Positions 8,096-18,566 are shown, counted from the first letter of the stretch. The stretch: 64,000 nt of DNA from an uncultured Bacteroidales bacterium (GCA_900542355.1 UQNE01000003.1:5001-69000), one strand, 5' to 3'. Program-made: numbers and translations. Notes: generated by a model from the letters alone, not told the origin.

Positions 8096-10831
8096 ATGAA
8101 ACGAAGTTGTATGGTCATAGCCTTAGTGGCACTATTGAGCAGCCTCACTGCCCCGCTCTTTGCACAAGCCTCCACCGAGGGCAAAGAGTTCTGGGTCGCG
8201 TTGGCTATATCCAATGCCCCTAACGGCAAAATTTCAAACTTTGAACCGTTCATTGCAATTTCTGCGAAAAAGGCTTGCCAAGTTACCGTTTCCAACCCCG
8301 CAACAGGATGGACAGACCAACCCCGCAACCTGACCGCTGACTCGTGGACTGTCATCAACAACATCCCCACCGCACAATGGTACGACCTTAGTTGGACAGC
8401 CAACTCTGCTTCGGAGAATGTGGATAACAAAGGTATCTACATCAAATCTACCGAAGATATCTCCGTCTTTGCGGCGATGCGAATGGAATACTCCTACGAT
8501 GCCACCAATGTCCTCCCGCAAGGTGTCTTGCAGAGTGAATACATCCTTCAAGATTACCCCGCCTACAACTCCGAGGGCGAGGCACACGCCACTTTTGTCA
8601 TTGCGGCTACCGAAAACAACACCACTGTTGAAATTACCCCTTCTACCCCTACTATTAAAGGCAAAGCAGCCAATACTACTTTTACGATTTCGCTCAATCG
8701 CGGACAGACCTACCAAGTGGTCAGCACTGACAAACAGACTTTTTCGGGCACACGCGTCAAAGCCAAGAATGGCAAAAAGATTGCCGTATTCTCCGGTGCC
8801 GATTTTACACAAATCCCGGGCGGAAAATCTGCACGCGACTGCCTCTACGAGCAGGCAATGCCTATCGACTATTGGGGTACCGAATTTGTTGTAACCCGCT
8901 CTATGGAAAAAGATGCCAACCGTATTCGCATTACAGCACAAGAAGATGGAACGAGTATCAATATCGATGGTCATTTTATCAAAAACATCAACTCTGGAGA
9001 GACCTACGAATTTGAGATGTCCGAAAATCTCGGTTCTACAGAGATGGCAAAGTATATTACAGGTGCGGGGAGAGAAATTCCCGACATATTCGTCGGTGAT
9101 GCCCACTATATTCAAACCTCTTGCCCATGCGCAGTGTATGGATACGATGTAAGTAGTGCATACCTATTCAAAGCCAATGAAGCAAACAAAAAAGGCGACC
9201 CCTCTATGGTATGGATATCGCCTCTCCAGCAGCGAATCAGCAAGATTACATTCGGTGCGTGTGGCACGGCAGGAAGCAGCGGACATACCAACAAACACTA
9301 TGTCAATATTGTGTGCCTCACAAGCGATGTTGCGTCTTTCCAACTCTCCTCCGACCAACGCGCAAACATCCCTGCCACTTTTACCCCCGTTCCGGGCAAT
9401 CCCACATATTCGTATGCTCGAGTATTCTTGGTTGATACCGATGGCAGCAATCCGGACAAGGTATATACGATGAGTAATAAGACTGGCTTCGTGGCTCATG
9501 TATATGGTAGCGGAAACAACGAATCGTATGCTTACTCAGTCGGCTCCTCCGCTGTCAAACGAGGTGTGGCAGTCGATGGCGAGAATTACACCGAGGGCTA
9601 CATCAGCGAGACCGTCTATTGTATCGGCACGCCCATTTCTTTCGATGCACAAGTCGGCACCGATGTTATCGACAAAGTCGATTGGGATTTTGGCGACGGT
9701 GTCTCCGAGCAGGGTAGCACACCGCAAACCACTCATACTTACGACTCCCCGGGGTGGTACGACATCGTGGCAAACATCTATGCGCACAAAGAGTGCCCCT
9801 ATTCGCAATACCCTGCCGAAGAGGTGCGTTTCTCTTTCCGTGTCCGCCGACCAGACACCATCTCCGTAGTCGTTCGTGGGGACTGTTTAGCATGGGATGA
9901 TACCCAAAGCCCTATACAAGAAATCGACTCTGTGCAGCCCGACAACTGCGCTACCGACAACTTCGAGATTCGCACTATCGTCCACGGCAGAGATACACGC
10001 GATGTCTTAGATACTACTATCACCGCGCGTGATCAGTTCTTTGTCCCCGAGGAGAATAAGTGGTATTACGCCACCTCTTTCCCGCAAGGCAAGGGCATCG
10101 TTGAGGGCGAAACCACCTACACCAACAGCGATGGTTGTACCCACACTCATGCCTACAAGTACAATCTCACTATCATCACTTGCCTTGAGATGGATGTCCC
10201 CAACAACCCGAACCGGTCATACATCTGCCCCGATGACGCCGAGGCAATGTACAACATTCCGTTCCACTATGTCAAAGGGCAGATAGCCGAGGCCTATCTC
10301 CTGTTAGGCGACAAGCAACTGCCGCTCCTGCCCCTCATCGATGCGCAAGATACTGTGCTGCAAGTGCCTACCGAGAGCCTTATCCCGGGCAGTTACGATG
10401 CCAAGGTGGTGGTGCGCGACGAGGTATGCGACCAACTGCTCACTTTCGACTATAGTCTCTTGGTGTACTACCCGAGCAATATCTTCAAACTCAAGTTTGG
10501 CAATGTCTTGGCTGTTTTCACCCCCGCATTCAACGGCGGATACACCTTCACGGGCTATCAGTGGTACAAAGACGGACAGCCTATCGAGGGTGCAACTTCA
10601 TCGGTTTATCACACCGAAAAACCTTTCCCAGCAGGCTCATCCTACTATGTCGTTCTTAGTCGCCCCGATGGCGTCATCCTCCCCTCGTGCGAGCAGGTCA
10701 TCCCCGCCACCGACTACAACACACCCGATGTGCAACAAGCCCCCGCAGCCGAAAAAATCATGCGTGGCAACAGCCTCTACATCCGTCTCGGCAACACCCT
10801 CTACGACATCTACGGCAACCACATCGAATAA
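8096..10831 (+). CDS. large secreted protein with IgGFc-binding-like and PKD domains (paralogue)
   Basis: A 911-residue exported protein with a signal peptide ending near LFAQA. It repeats the plan of the 880-residue protein: GKEFWVALA, FDATNVLPQG-type segment (here YDATNVLPQGVLQSEYI), FVIAATENNTTVEI and an AHVYGSGNNESYAYSVG block, then a PKD-like domain (VDWDFGDGVSEQGSTPQ, ~525-580). The C-terminus differs: KIMRGNSLYIRLGNTLYDIY resembles the tail of the endonuclease I protein rather than that of its own paralogue. The function is probably surface attachment. No TAnnTTTG box is obvious in the 162-bp gap upstream, so it may be read from the preceding genes. Confidence 0.7.
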   Translation: MKRSCMVIALVALLSSLTAPLFAQASTEGKEFWVALAISNAPNGKISNFEPFIAISAKKACQVTVSNPATGWTDQPRNLTADSWTVINNIPTAQWYDLSWTANSASENVDNKGIYIKSTEDISVFAAMRMEYSYDATNVLPQGVLQSEYILQDYPAYNSEGEAHATFVIAATENNTTVEITPSTPTIKGKAANTTFTISLNRGQTYQVVSTDKQTFSGTRVKAKNGKKIAVFSGADFTQIPGGKSARDCLYEQAMPIDYWGTEFVVTRSMEKDANRIRITAQEDGTSINIDGHFIKNINSGETYEFEMSENLGSTEMAKYITGAGREIPDIFVGDAHYIQTSCPCAVYGYDVSSAYLFKANEANKKGDPSMVWISPLQQRISKITFGACGTAGSSGHTNKHYVNIVCLTSDVASFQLSSDQRANIPATFTPVPGNPTYSYARVFLVDTDGSNPDKVYTMSNKTGFVAHVYGSGNNESYAYSVGSSAVKRGVAVDGENYTEGYISETVYCIGTPISFDAQVGTDVIDKVDWDFGDGVSEQGSTPQTTHTYDSPGWYDIVANIYAHKECPYSQYPAEEVRFSFRVRRPDTISVVVRGDCLAWDDTQSPIQEIDSVQPDNCATDNFEIRTIVHGRDTRDVLDTTITARDQFFVPEENKWYYATSFPQGKGIVEGETTYTNSDGCTHTHAYKYNLTIITCLEMDVPNNPNRSYICPDDAEAMYNIPFHYVKGQIAEAYLLLGDKQLPLLPLIDAQDTVLQVPTESLIPGSYDAKVVVRDEVCDQLLTFDYSLLVYYPSNIFKLKFGNVLAVFTPAFNGGYTFTGYQWYKDGQPIEGATSSVYHTEKPFPAGSSYYVVLSRPDGVILPSCEQVIPATDYNTPDVQQAPAAEKIMRGNSLYIRLGNTLYDIYGNHIE

Positions 10832-10855
10832 AAACGGCAATACACATAGAGTGCC

Positions 10856-10927
10856 ACATCGTTACTAAAACGATGTCATATTATTCAAAATCCTGACATC
10901 TCGCATTCATAAGATGTCGGGATTTTT
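10856..10927 (+). terminator. two hairpins, the second a rho-independent terminator
   Basis: Arms at 10856-10863 and 10869-10876 form an 8-bp hairpin. A second, longer hairpin (10891-10901 with 10912-10922) is followed by TTTTT. Together they separate the surface-protein cluster from cas9. Confidence 0.75.
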
Positions 10928-10959
10928 ATGTTAGTATAACAAAAAACGGCAACAAATAC

Positions 10960-10990
10960 TTGCATAAGCAAAAAAGAAATTGTAACTTTG
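10960..10990 (+). promoter_or_regulatory. promoter of the cas operon
   Basis: TTG at 10960-10962, exactly 20 bp, then TAACTTTG at 10983-10990. This fits the Bacteroidetes consensus and leaves a 5' leader of about 40 nt before cas9. Confidence 0.8.
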
Positions 10991-11034
10991 CCGCATATTA
11001 GTACAACAACTTATATTCACTTAACCTCATTGTT

Positions 11035-14000
11035 ATGGCTTCAAAAAACATATTGGGTTTAGATTTAGGAACCAATAGTATCGGTTGGGCAGTAGTTAAT
11101 GAAAATGCAGGTGCAAAATCCATTGTTGCGGCAGGCAGTCGGATTGTCCCTATGGATGCTGCACTGATGGGCGATTTTGAGAGTGGAAACAGTATCTCTC
11201 AAACGCACGATCGTACTATGGCACGAGGTGTAAGACGCCTTTACGAACGCAGAGCATTACGCCGCGAAAGACTAAATCGTGTACTCTCTATTTTAGGATT
11301 TCTGCCGCCTCATTATGCTGCACAACTGAACCGATATGGACAACTCAACAAGGGTGCAGAACCTCTTTTGGCATGGAGTACACAAAACGAGAAAAATACT
11401 TTCCTCTTTCAGTCCTCATTTGAGGAGATGGTGCAGGATTTTGCCTCCTCGCAACCCGCATTGATTGCCAATGGAAAGAAAATACCTTACGATTGGACTA
11501 TCTATTATCTACGCAAAAAAGCACTTGCTCGTCCTATCACCCCACAAGAATTGGCATGGATACTGCTGCAGTTTAATCAAAAACGCGGTTATAACCAAGC
11601 GCGTGGTGAGGAAGAAGAAACTAAACCTAATGAAAAGAAGGAACTTCTAACACTCAGGGTGGTTGATGTGCAAGACACCGGCGAAGTCTTCAAAGGACGC
11701 ACTTGGTACAATGTCATCCTTGAGAATGGTTGGATATACAAACGCCAAAGTGCTTATCCGCTCGATTGGGTGGGGAAGAAGAAAGACTTTATCGTTACCA
11801 CCAAACTCAATGACGATGGCTCGGAAGCCACCGACAAAGAGAGCAATGTGAAGCGCAGTTTCAGCGCACCCAAAGAGGATGATTGGGGACTAAGAAAAAT
11901 CAAGACGGAGCACGATATTGCACAAAGCGGCAAAACCGTGGGTGAGTTCATCTACGATGCGCTTCTGCAGAATCCAAATCAGAAAATTTTAGGGCAGTTG
12001 GTTCGTGTTGTGGATAGAAAATTCTACAAAGACGAACTGTATCGTATATTAGAGGTGCAGAAACAGTTCATCCCGGCATTGCAAGACAAAGCACTATATC
12101 AGTCGTGTATCGAGGCACTATATCCGCAAAACGAAGCGTATCGCAACAGCATCGCCGGCAAAGATTTTACCTATTTGTTTGTGCAGGACATCATATTCTA
12201 CCAGCGACCGCTCAAGAGCAAGAAATCGCTTATTAATGAGTGCCCGTACGAATACCATACCTATCAAGATGAAAATGGTGAACTGCACCGTCGATACCTC
12301 AAATGTATTTCTAAGTCGCACCCTCTGTACGAAGAGTTCCGCTTGTGGCAATTTGTGGAGAACCTGCACATCTACCGAGAGGATGCCAATGGTATTGGCA
12401 AAACCGAATGTACCACAGAGTATATCGCGGATAAAGCAAAATTGATAGAGTGGTTACTTCAACAAAAAGAACTAACCGAGGCATCTCTTTTGAAGCAATT
12501 AGTCAATGAGAATACTGCCGGATTGTCGTGGAATTATGTCAGCGACAAGAAGTATCCCGCTGCACCTGTAACGGCATTGATAAAGTCTGTGTTTGTAGAA
12601 GCCGGTGGAGAATTAAAGGATGGAGAAATGTGCAGAAAGGAATTGGAGCATATTTGGCATATTCTCTATTCTGTTTCCGATAAGACACAACTCACCCAAG
12701 CACTGACTCATTATGCACATGCGCACCAACTGTCCGAAGTGTTTGTGAATAAGTTGAGCAAGCAAAAACCATTTGAAGACGACTATGGAGCCTATAGCGA
12801 GAAAGCCATCAAACGCTTGCTCAATCTTATGCGTTGTGGTAAGTATTGGAAAGAATGCTCTATCGATGAAGATACTCATACCAAAGACCGCATAGAGCGT
12901 ATCCTGACAGGAGAGGTCAATGAGAACATTAGCGATCAAGTACGCGAAAAATTGAAAGATATGAACGGTATCGCTGATTTTCAAGGACTTCCATTGTGGT
13001 TAGCCGAGTATGTAGTTTACGATATTCGCAAGAATGACACCAAATGGGAATCGCCCGATGACATCGATAAGTACTTGCAATCTTTCCGCCTTCATTCGCT
13101 GAACAATCCTATTGTTGAAAAAGTCGTAATGGAAACGCTCCGCACTGTTCGTGATATATGGCGACAAGAAGGGCATATCGATGAGATACACATCGAGATG
13201 GGGCGCGAACTCAAGCAAAATGCGGAGCAACGCAAGAAAACCCTCAACCGACAGATAGACAACGAGAAAGCCAATCAGCGTGCCAAATGGCTGCTGCAAG
13301 AGTTTATGAACCCCGATATGAATATCGAAGGGGTGCGTGCTTACTCACCAAACCAATTGGAGTTGTTCCGTATCTATGAGGATGGTGCACTATCTCATCA
13401 CCCGGCAGATGACGAAATTCAACGCCTTATCAACGACCTATCCGGTATCAAACAGCCATCCGCATCCGATGTCAAGCGATACCGCCTGTGGATTGACCAA
13501 AATTATATCTCCCCATATACGGGGCAGCCGATTCCCCTGTCGAAACTGTTTACACATGCCTATCAAATAGAGCATATCATTCCGCAATCTCGATACTTCG
13601 ACGATTCAATGAGCAACAAAGTTATCTGTGAGGCGGAAGTAAACGCTCGGAAAGATAGGATGTTGGCGCACGAGTTTATTACCAAATGCGGTGGCGAGCA
13701 AATCACGCTTTCGGGTGGTAAGGTGGTATCTGTTTTATCTCTAAAGGCTTACGAAGAACTGGTCGCTACAACCTACAAGAACAATCGCACCAAACAAGAG
13801 AAACTGATGTTAGACGACATCCCGGAGAAATTCATCGCACGCCAAATGAACGATAGCCGTTATATCAGCCGACTAATTCTTGGCCTATTGAGCAATATCG
13901 TTCGGGAGAAGAACGCCAAAGGTGAGTACGAACCCGAGATGACAAGCAAGAATGTGGTCGTCTGCAATGGTGCTACCACTACCCGACTTAAGAAAGATTG

Positions 14001-15534
14001 GGGCATCAACGATGTATGGAATCGCATCGTACTTCCACGCTTTGAGCGACTGAATACACTACAAAATACCACTATCTTTACCACCCAAACGGCAAGCGGA
14101 CACACTATTCCCAATATGCCGTTGGAGTTGCGCAAGGGATTCGAGATGAAGCGCATCGACCATCGCCACCACGCTATGGATGCCATCGTCATTGCCTTTA
14201 CTACACGCAACCATGTCAATCTGCTGAGCAACGAAGCGGCATTAGATAAAAACGAACGCGCACGCTACGACCTGCAAAAGTTGCTGCGCAAGCAAGAGAT
14301 TTGGACGGATTCCAAAGGGCAGCATATCAAGTTCACAGACTTTATTGTACCTTACCCGGGATTCCAGAAGGATGTTCAAACCACATTGGAGAACATTATC
14401 GTTAGTTTTAAGCAGAACTTGCGTGTCATCAACAAAAGCAACAATCGCACAATGCGTTTTGTGGATGGCAAGAAAAGGCTCGAGCATCAGACCAAAGGCG
14501 ACAACTGGGCAATCCGCAAGTCGATGCACAAAGACACGGTATTTGGTGAAATCAATCTCCGTCGCAAGAAAGTCGCCAATCTGTCGTACGCATTGCAGCA
14601 TATTGATGATGTTGTAGAAAAAGATTTACGGCTCAAACTGCGGGAGTTGGTCGCAGAGGGGAAGGACGAGAAGCAAATCAAGAAATACTTTGCTGCCGAA
14701 CCGGACACATGGGCAGATATTGACCTCAAACACATCGAAGTCTATTATTTTACCCGTGACACCAAAGAGCGTTACTTCGCCGTCCGAACCGCCATTGATG
14801 ATAGTTTCACTGCCGACTTTATTCGCAACAAGGTTACAGATGAAGGCATACAGAAGATTTTGTTAGCGCACTTGGAGCGGTGTGGTGGCAATCCGCAAGT
14901 GGCATTCTCGCCCGACGGATTGGAGCAGATGAACGCAGATATTCAAATGCTTAACAACGGTGTACCACACAAACCGATATACAAAGTACGCAAATACGAA
15001 AAAGCGGACAAGTTTGCCATTGGTGAAGAAGGTGCAAAAGCCAAGAAGTTTGTCGAGGCAGACAAAGGTACAAACTTGTTCTTTGCTGTCTATTCGACCA
15101 TTGATGAGGCAGGCAAAGAGGTGCGTTCGTTTGCCACTATTCCGCTCAAAGTAGTTATCGATTGCCAGAAGCAAGGCAAGAAAGATTGGAAAACATTGTT
15201 AGACCAATGGGTACACGAAAACAATGTCGTGCCCGCAAGTGCAACACTCAAATTCATTCTTTCTCCGGGCGACTTGGTGTATTTACCGAAAGAGGGCGAG
15301 ACGAGTATCGACTACAATGCGATTGATAGAACCCGTATTTATAAAATGGTGTCAGGTTCGGGATTCCAATGTTTCTTTATTCCATACAACTGGGCCTCAA
15401 CAATAGTAGATAAAATAGAATTAGGTGCACTCAATAAAGCAGAACGCGCACTTACAGGCGAGATGATTAAAAACTTCTGCTTCCCTATTTCTATTGACCG
15501 TTTAGGTAACATCATTATTCCTCAACAGCCATGA
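11035..15534 (+). CDS. cas9: type II-C CRISPR-associated endonuclease Cas9
   Basis: A 1499-residue RNA-guided DNA endonuclease. All catalytic elements are visible: RuvC-I ILGLDLGTNSIGWAV with Asp10; Arg-rich bridge helix RRLYERRALRRERLNR; RuvC-II HIEMGREL with Glu721; HNH core IEHIIPQSRYFDDSMSNK with His847 and Asn870; RuvC-III RHHAMDA with His1045/His1046 and Asp1049. The length is on the long side but usual for Bacteroidetes II-C Cas9. It is followed only by cas1 and cas2, without csn2 or cas4, which gives subtype II-C. The stop overlaps the cas1 start by 4 nt (ATGA), so the two are translationally coupled. The enzyme appears intact, without frameshifts or missing active-site residues. Confidence 0.97.
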   Translation: MASKNILGLDLGTNSIGWAVVNENAGAKSIVAAGSRIVPMDAALMGDFESGNSISQTHDRTMARGVRRLYERRALRRERLNRVLSILGFLPPHYAAQLNRYGQLNKGAEPLLAWSTQNEKNTFLFQSSFEEMVQDFASSQPALIANGKKIPYDWTIYYLRKKALARPITPQELAWILLQFNQKRGYNQARGEEEETKPNEKKELLTLRVVDVQDTGEVFKGRTWYNVILENGWIYKRQSAYPLDWVGKKKDFIVTTKLNDDGSEATDKESNVKRSFSAPKEDDWGLRKIKTEHDIAQSGKTVGEFIYDALLQNPNQKILGQLVRVVDRKFYKDELYRILEVQKQFIPALQDKALYQSCIEALYPQNEAYRNSIAGKDFTYLFVQDIIFYQRPLKSKKSLINECPYEYHTYQDENGELHRRYLKCISKSHPLYEEFRLWQFVENLHIYREDANGIGKTECTTEYIADKAKLIEWLLQQKELTEASLLKQLVNENTAGLSWNYVSDKKYPAAPVTALIKSVFVEAGGELKDGEMCRKELEHIWHILYSVSDKTQLTQALTHYAHAHQLSEVFVNKLSKQKPFEDDYGAYSEKAIKRLLNLMRCGKYWKECSIDEDTHTKDRIERILTGEVNENISDQVREKLKDMNGIADFQGLPLWLAEYVVYDIRKNDTKWESPDDIDKYLQSFRLHSLNNPIVEKVVMETLRTVRDIWRQEGHIDEIHIEMGRELKQNAEQRKKTLNRQIDNEKANQRAKWLLQEFMNPDMNIEGVRAYSPNQLELFRIYEDGALSHHPADDEIQRLINDLSGIKQPSASDVKRYRLWIDQNYISPYTGQPIPLSKLFTHAYQIEHIIPQSRYFDDSMSNKVICEAEVNARKDRMLAHEFITKCGGEQITLSGGKVVSVLSLKAYEELVATTYKNNRTKQEKLMLDDIPEKFIARQMNDSRYISRLILGLLSNIVREKNAKGEYEPEMTSKNVVVCNGATTTRLKKDWGINDVWNRIVLPRFERLNTLQNTTIFTTQTASGHTIPNMPLELRKGFEMKRIDHRHHAMDAIVIAFTTRNHVNLLSNEAALDKNERARYDLQKLLRKQEIWTDSKGQHIKFTDFIVPYPGFQKDVQTTLENIIVSFKQNLRVINKSNNRTMRFVDGKKRLEHQTKGDNWAIRKSMHKDTVFGEINLRRKKVANLSYALQHIDDVVEKDLRLKLRELVAEGKDEKQIKKYFAAEPDTWADIDLKHIEVYYFTRDTKERYFAVRTAIDDSFTADFIRNKVTDEGIQKILLAHLERCGGNPQVAFSPDGLEQMNADIQMLNNGVPHKPIYKVRKYEKADKFAIGEEGAKAKKFVEADKGTNLFFAVYSTIDEAGKEVRSFATIPLKVVIDCQKQGKKDWKTLLDQWVHENNVVPASATLKFILSPGDLVYLPKEGETSIDYNAIDRTRIYKMVSGSGFQCFFIPYNWASTIVDKIELGALNKAERALTGEMIKNFCFPISIDRLGNIIIPQQP

Positions 15535-16451
15535 TTAAACGCGTATTATGTTTTACCAATCCCGCTTATCTCAGTTTGCACTTGCAGCAAATTGTGTACG
15601 AGCCACCTGCAACAAAGTCTGAAACGGATTCAGACAATGCTGAAAAACAAACACGCATAATCCCTATTGAAGATGTAGGCGTAGTGATATTAGATAATCG
15701 GCAAATCACTATCACACAAGCACTTATGGCTGCCTTGTTGGAGAACAACTGTGCCGTCATTACCACTGATAGCCGTCATTTGCCAATCGGGTTGCTGTTG
15801 CCCCTTGCAGGAAACAGTTTGCAGAGCGAACGCTTCCGCAAGCAATTAGATGCTTCCGAACCACTGAAAAAGCAGATGTGGCAACAGACTATAGTGGCAA
15901 AAATCTTAGGACAAGCCGCTATTCTGCAAGAAGTAGGGATTGAAAATGCCAATATGCGTACTTGGGCAAAGAGTGTCCGATCCGGTGATCCCGAGAATTT
16001 AGAAGGTCGAGCAGCCGCATACTATTGGAGAAATGTCTTTCAAAACCAAGATTTTATACGCGGACAAGAAGGAGATCCACCCAACAACTTGCTCAATTAT
16101 GGCTATGCTATCGTGCGAGCAATGATGGCGCGCGCTTTAGTTGCTGCGGGATTGTTGCCTACGCTCGGCATACACCACCACAACCGCTACGATACCTATT
16201 GCTTAGCAGACGACATTATGGAACCCTATCGCCCGTATGTTGATAGGTTAGTCCTTTCTATGCTTAAACACCACAATGACATCTCAGAACTGACTACCGA
16301 TATAAAACGCGACCTGCTGAGTATCTCTACTGCCGATGTTATCATCGATGGATACCGAAGTCCGATGATTGTGGCGATACAAACAACGGCCAATAGTGTG
16401 CAACGGTGTTTGTGCGGTGAGTCAAGAAAAATCATCTATCCGGATTGGTAA
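15531..16451 (+). CDS. cas1: CRISPR integrase Cas1 (type II)
   Basis: A 306-residue protein that with Cas2 should insert new spacers. The metal ligands expected in Cas1 are present: Glu158 in ENLEGRAAAYYW, a His in LGIHHHNRYD (215-217) and Asp228 in LADDIMEPYRP. Length and motifs match type II Cas1. It starts inside the cas9 stop codon (ATGA overlap) and ends just before a strong hairpin that separates it from cas2. Confidence 0.95.
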   Translation: MIKRVLCFTNPAYLSLHLQQIVYEPPATKSETDSDNAEKQTRIIPIEDVGVVILDNRQITITQALMAALLENNCAVITTDSRHLPIGLLLPLAGNSLQSERFRKQLDASEPLKKQMWQQTIVAKILGQAAILQEVGIENANMRTWAKSVRSGDPENLEGRAAAYYWRNVFQNQDFIRGQEGDPPNNLLNYGYAIVRAMMARALVAAGLLPTLGIHHHNRYDTYCLADDIMEPYRPYVDRLVLSMLKHHNDISELTTDIKRDLLSISTADVIIDGYRSPMIVAIQTTANSVQRCLCGESRKIIYPDW

Positions 16452-16823
<372 letters not shown>

Positions 16824-16991
16824 AAACCAATAGGATAGGAAAAAGAAAGAGAGAAAAAGGGAAAATGAATCTATGAATTAGGATACTTGCCTATCTGCCA
16901 TATTTCTATTGTACAACCTTGTTTGCTATCTTTGATCAACCTTTTTCAGGACACCACATATTTTTATCAAATTGTCTCTGAGTGGTTTTAA

Positions 16992-17024
16992 TCAAGACTT
17001 TGTCGAAACCTAATAGAGATCTAA
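16992..17024 (+). repeat. 11-bp phased direct repeat, locus 2
   Basis: Three units: TCAAGACTTTG, TCGAAACCTAA, TAGAGATCTAA. Same family as the loci at 7985, 25749 and 63071. Confidence 0.65.
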
Positions 17025-17190
17025 AACTTCGTGTGCAAAATAGTATTTTGATAGTTTTAGAAAAGTATCTCTTACAAGATGTCTGATCCATTTTCTAACC
17101 AAACAGAATGGTACAGAACTACATATAGAAATAATTTGTAGAAATGAACTATAAAAATAGGATGAAGAAAAGTGAGTATCGATAAAGAAA

Positions 17191-17218
17191 AAAGTAGGTC
17201 GAACGACCTACTTTTTTC
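17191..17218. terminator. bidirectional terminator between cas operon and CRISPR array
   Basis: A 10-bp stem (17191-17200 with 17205-17214, loop GAAC) is flanked by an A-run on the left and a T-run on the right, so it can stop transcripts from both sides: the cas mRNA arriving from the left and pre-crRNA arriving from the right. Confidence 0.8.
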
Positions 17219-17270
17219 TTTCCTATACATTTGTGTAAGTTGCTGTGTTTCATCGATTTACATATACTAA

Positions 17271-18373
17271 GTTGTATAGGATCTTATCGATGACAAAATT
17301 TGAAGGATATACACAACAGAGTGTTCTCGCTCACTTCGGTGTAAAATGTTGTATAGGATCTTATCGATGACAAAATTTGAAGGATATACACAACTTAGAC
17401 GAGTTAAAAGCGATAAGCAATTTGGTTGTATAGGATCTTATCGATGACAAAATTTGAAGGATATACACAACGATGTTCGTGATTGCGTTTTGAAATCTGA
17501 GGTTGTATAGGATCTTATCGATGACAAAATTTGAAGGATATACACAACTTGATGAAATATAAAAAAGTCATTTATACGTTGTATAGGATCTTATCGATGA
17601 CAAAATTTGAAGGATATACACAACTATAACTCGTTCAATTTGCGCTCGTACACAGTTGTATAGGATCTTATCGATGACAAAATTTGAAGGATATACACAA
17701 CTCGACAGAATTCAGAACCACGATGTAAACGTTGTATAGGATCTTATCGATGACAAAATTTGAAGGATATACACAACGAAAAATATCGGGTTCTCCGTGT
17801 CGCATTGGTTGTATAGGATCTTATCGATGACAAAATTTGAAGGATATACACAACCTCGTTCCAATGTGAACGCAAAATCTCTAAGTTGTATAGGATCTTA
17901 TCGATGACAAAATTTGAAGGATATACACAACTTGCTCTGGTCTCTCGTTCTACACTCTTCAGTTGTATAGGATCTTATCGATGACAAAATTTGAAGGATA
18001 TACACAACTTCCTCTAATGTATAGTGTTTGTTTGTCTGTTGTATAGGATCTTATCGATGACAAAATTTGAAGGATATACACAACCCGCTAATGAATGTTG
18101 TTTCCATATCGTTGTTGTATAGGATCTTATCGATGACAAAATTTGAAGGATATACACAACGGTTGCCCTCTTAGGGATTTAAGATATTTTGTTGTATAGG
18201 ATCTTATCGATGACAAAATTTGAAGGATATACACAACTTTACTTGGTTTTTTCATTTTCTTGCTGTGTTGTATAGGATCTTATCGATGACAAAATTTGAA
18301 GGATATACACAACTATCTTGTACATCTTTTATTTTCTTTTGAAGTTGTATAGGATCTTATCGATGATAAAATC
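17271..18373 (-). CRISPR. type II-C CRISPR array, 14 full repeats plus one truncated repeat, 14 spacers
   Basis: Fourteen identical 47-bp repeats start at 17271, 17348, 17425, 17502, 17578, 17655, 17731, 17808, 17885, 17962, 18038, 18114, 18191 and 18267. A truncated copy starts at 18344: its first 28 of 30 bases fit and the rest is lost. Spacers are 29 or 30 bp. On the + strand the repeat begins GTTGTATAGGATC and ends GGATATACACAAC. The tracrRNA carries the same 19 nt as the + strand repeat, so the crRNA must be made from the minus strand, where the repeat begins GTTGTGTATATCC. The intact repeats lie at the cas2 side and the decayed one at the promoter side. No spacer visibly matches the window itself. 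Confidence 0.97.
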
Positions 18374-18490
18374 AGGAAAGAAGCACATAATATATCCTTA
18401 GCATAAAGTATCCAATTTCAATAATTCAAAGACCAAATTGCAGTGCGCCCCCCAAAAAAGGACTCTGATGAAACTTTTATCAATCGCACA
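18374..18490 (-). other. transcribed leader of the CRISPR array
   Basis: About 115 bp of AT-rich sequence between the predicted pre-crRNA start (near 18490) and the truncated repeat. It shows no gene. It contains a C6 A6 junction near 18449-18460. Confidence 0.5.
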
Positions 18491-18498
18491 TCTATGCG

Positions 18499-18529
18499 CA
18501 AAATTACGACAAAAATCTGATTTGCGCAA
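18499..18529 (-). promoter_or_regulatory. pre-crRNA promoter
   Basis: On the minus strand: TTG (complement of 18527-18529), exactly 20 bp, then TAATTTTG (complement of 18499-18506). The geometry equals that of the cas9 and tracrRNA promoters. It points into the array from the far side and is divergent from the tracrRNA promoter about 40 bp away. Confidence 0.75.
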
Positions 18530-18566
18530 CTTTCCACATTATTTTCATAGAAAATATCACTAACAT

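Larger units (their letters stand above)
16824..17270. other. AT-rich region between cas2 and the array
   Basis: 447 bp without a credible gene. It holds a short 11-bp repeat locus (16992-17024), a possible TAnnTTTG box on the + strand (TATCTTTG, 16927-16934, with poor upstream spacing) and the bidirectional terminator at 17191-17214. The last 50 bp before the first repeat contain TTGTGTAAGTTGCTGTG-like sequence faintly similar to the repeat ends. Confidence 0.6.

Noticed and set aside
16927..16934. TATCTTTG as a promoter reading into the array from the cas2 side
   Set aside because: The upstream TTG is at 15 bp instead of 20, and the strong terminator at 17191-17214 would stop the transcript before the array.
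17318..18343. Self-targeting by CRISPR spacers
   Set aside because: I compared the 14 spacers by eye with the rest of the window and saw no match; a full search was not possible.
17271..18373. Plus-strand reading of the CRISPR array (leader next to cas2 transcribed rightward)
   Set aside because: The tracrRNA anti-repeat would then be identical, not complementary, to the crRNA repeat, and a terminator stands between cas2 and the array.
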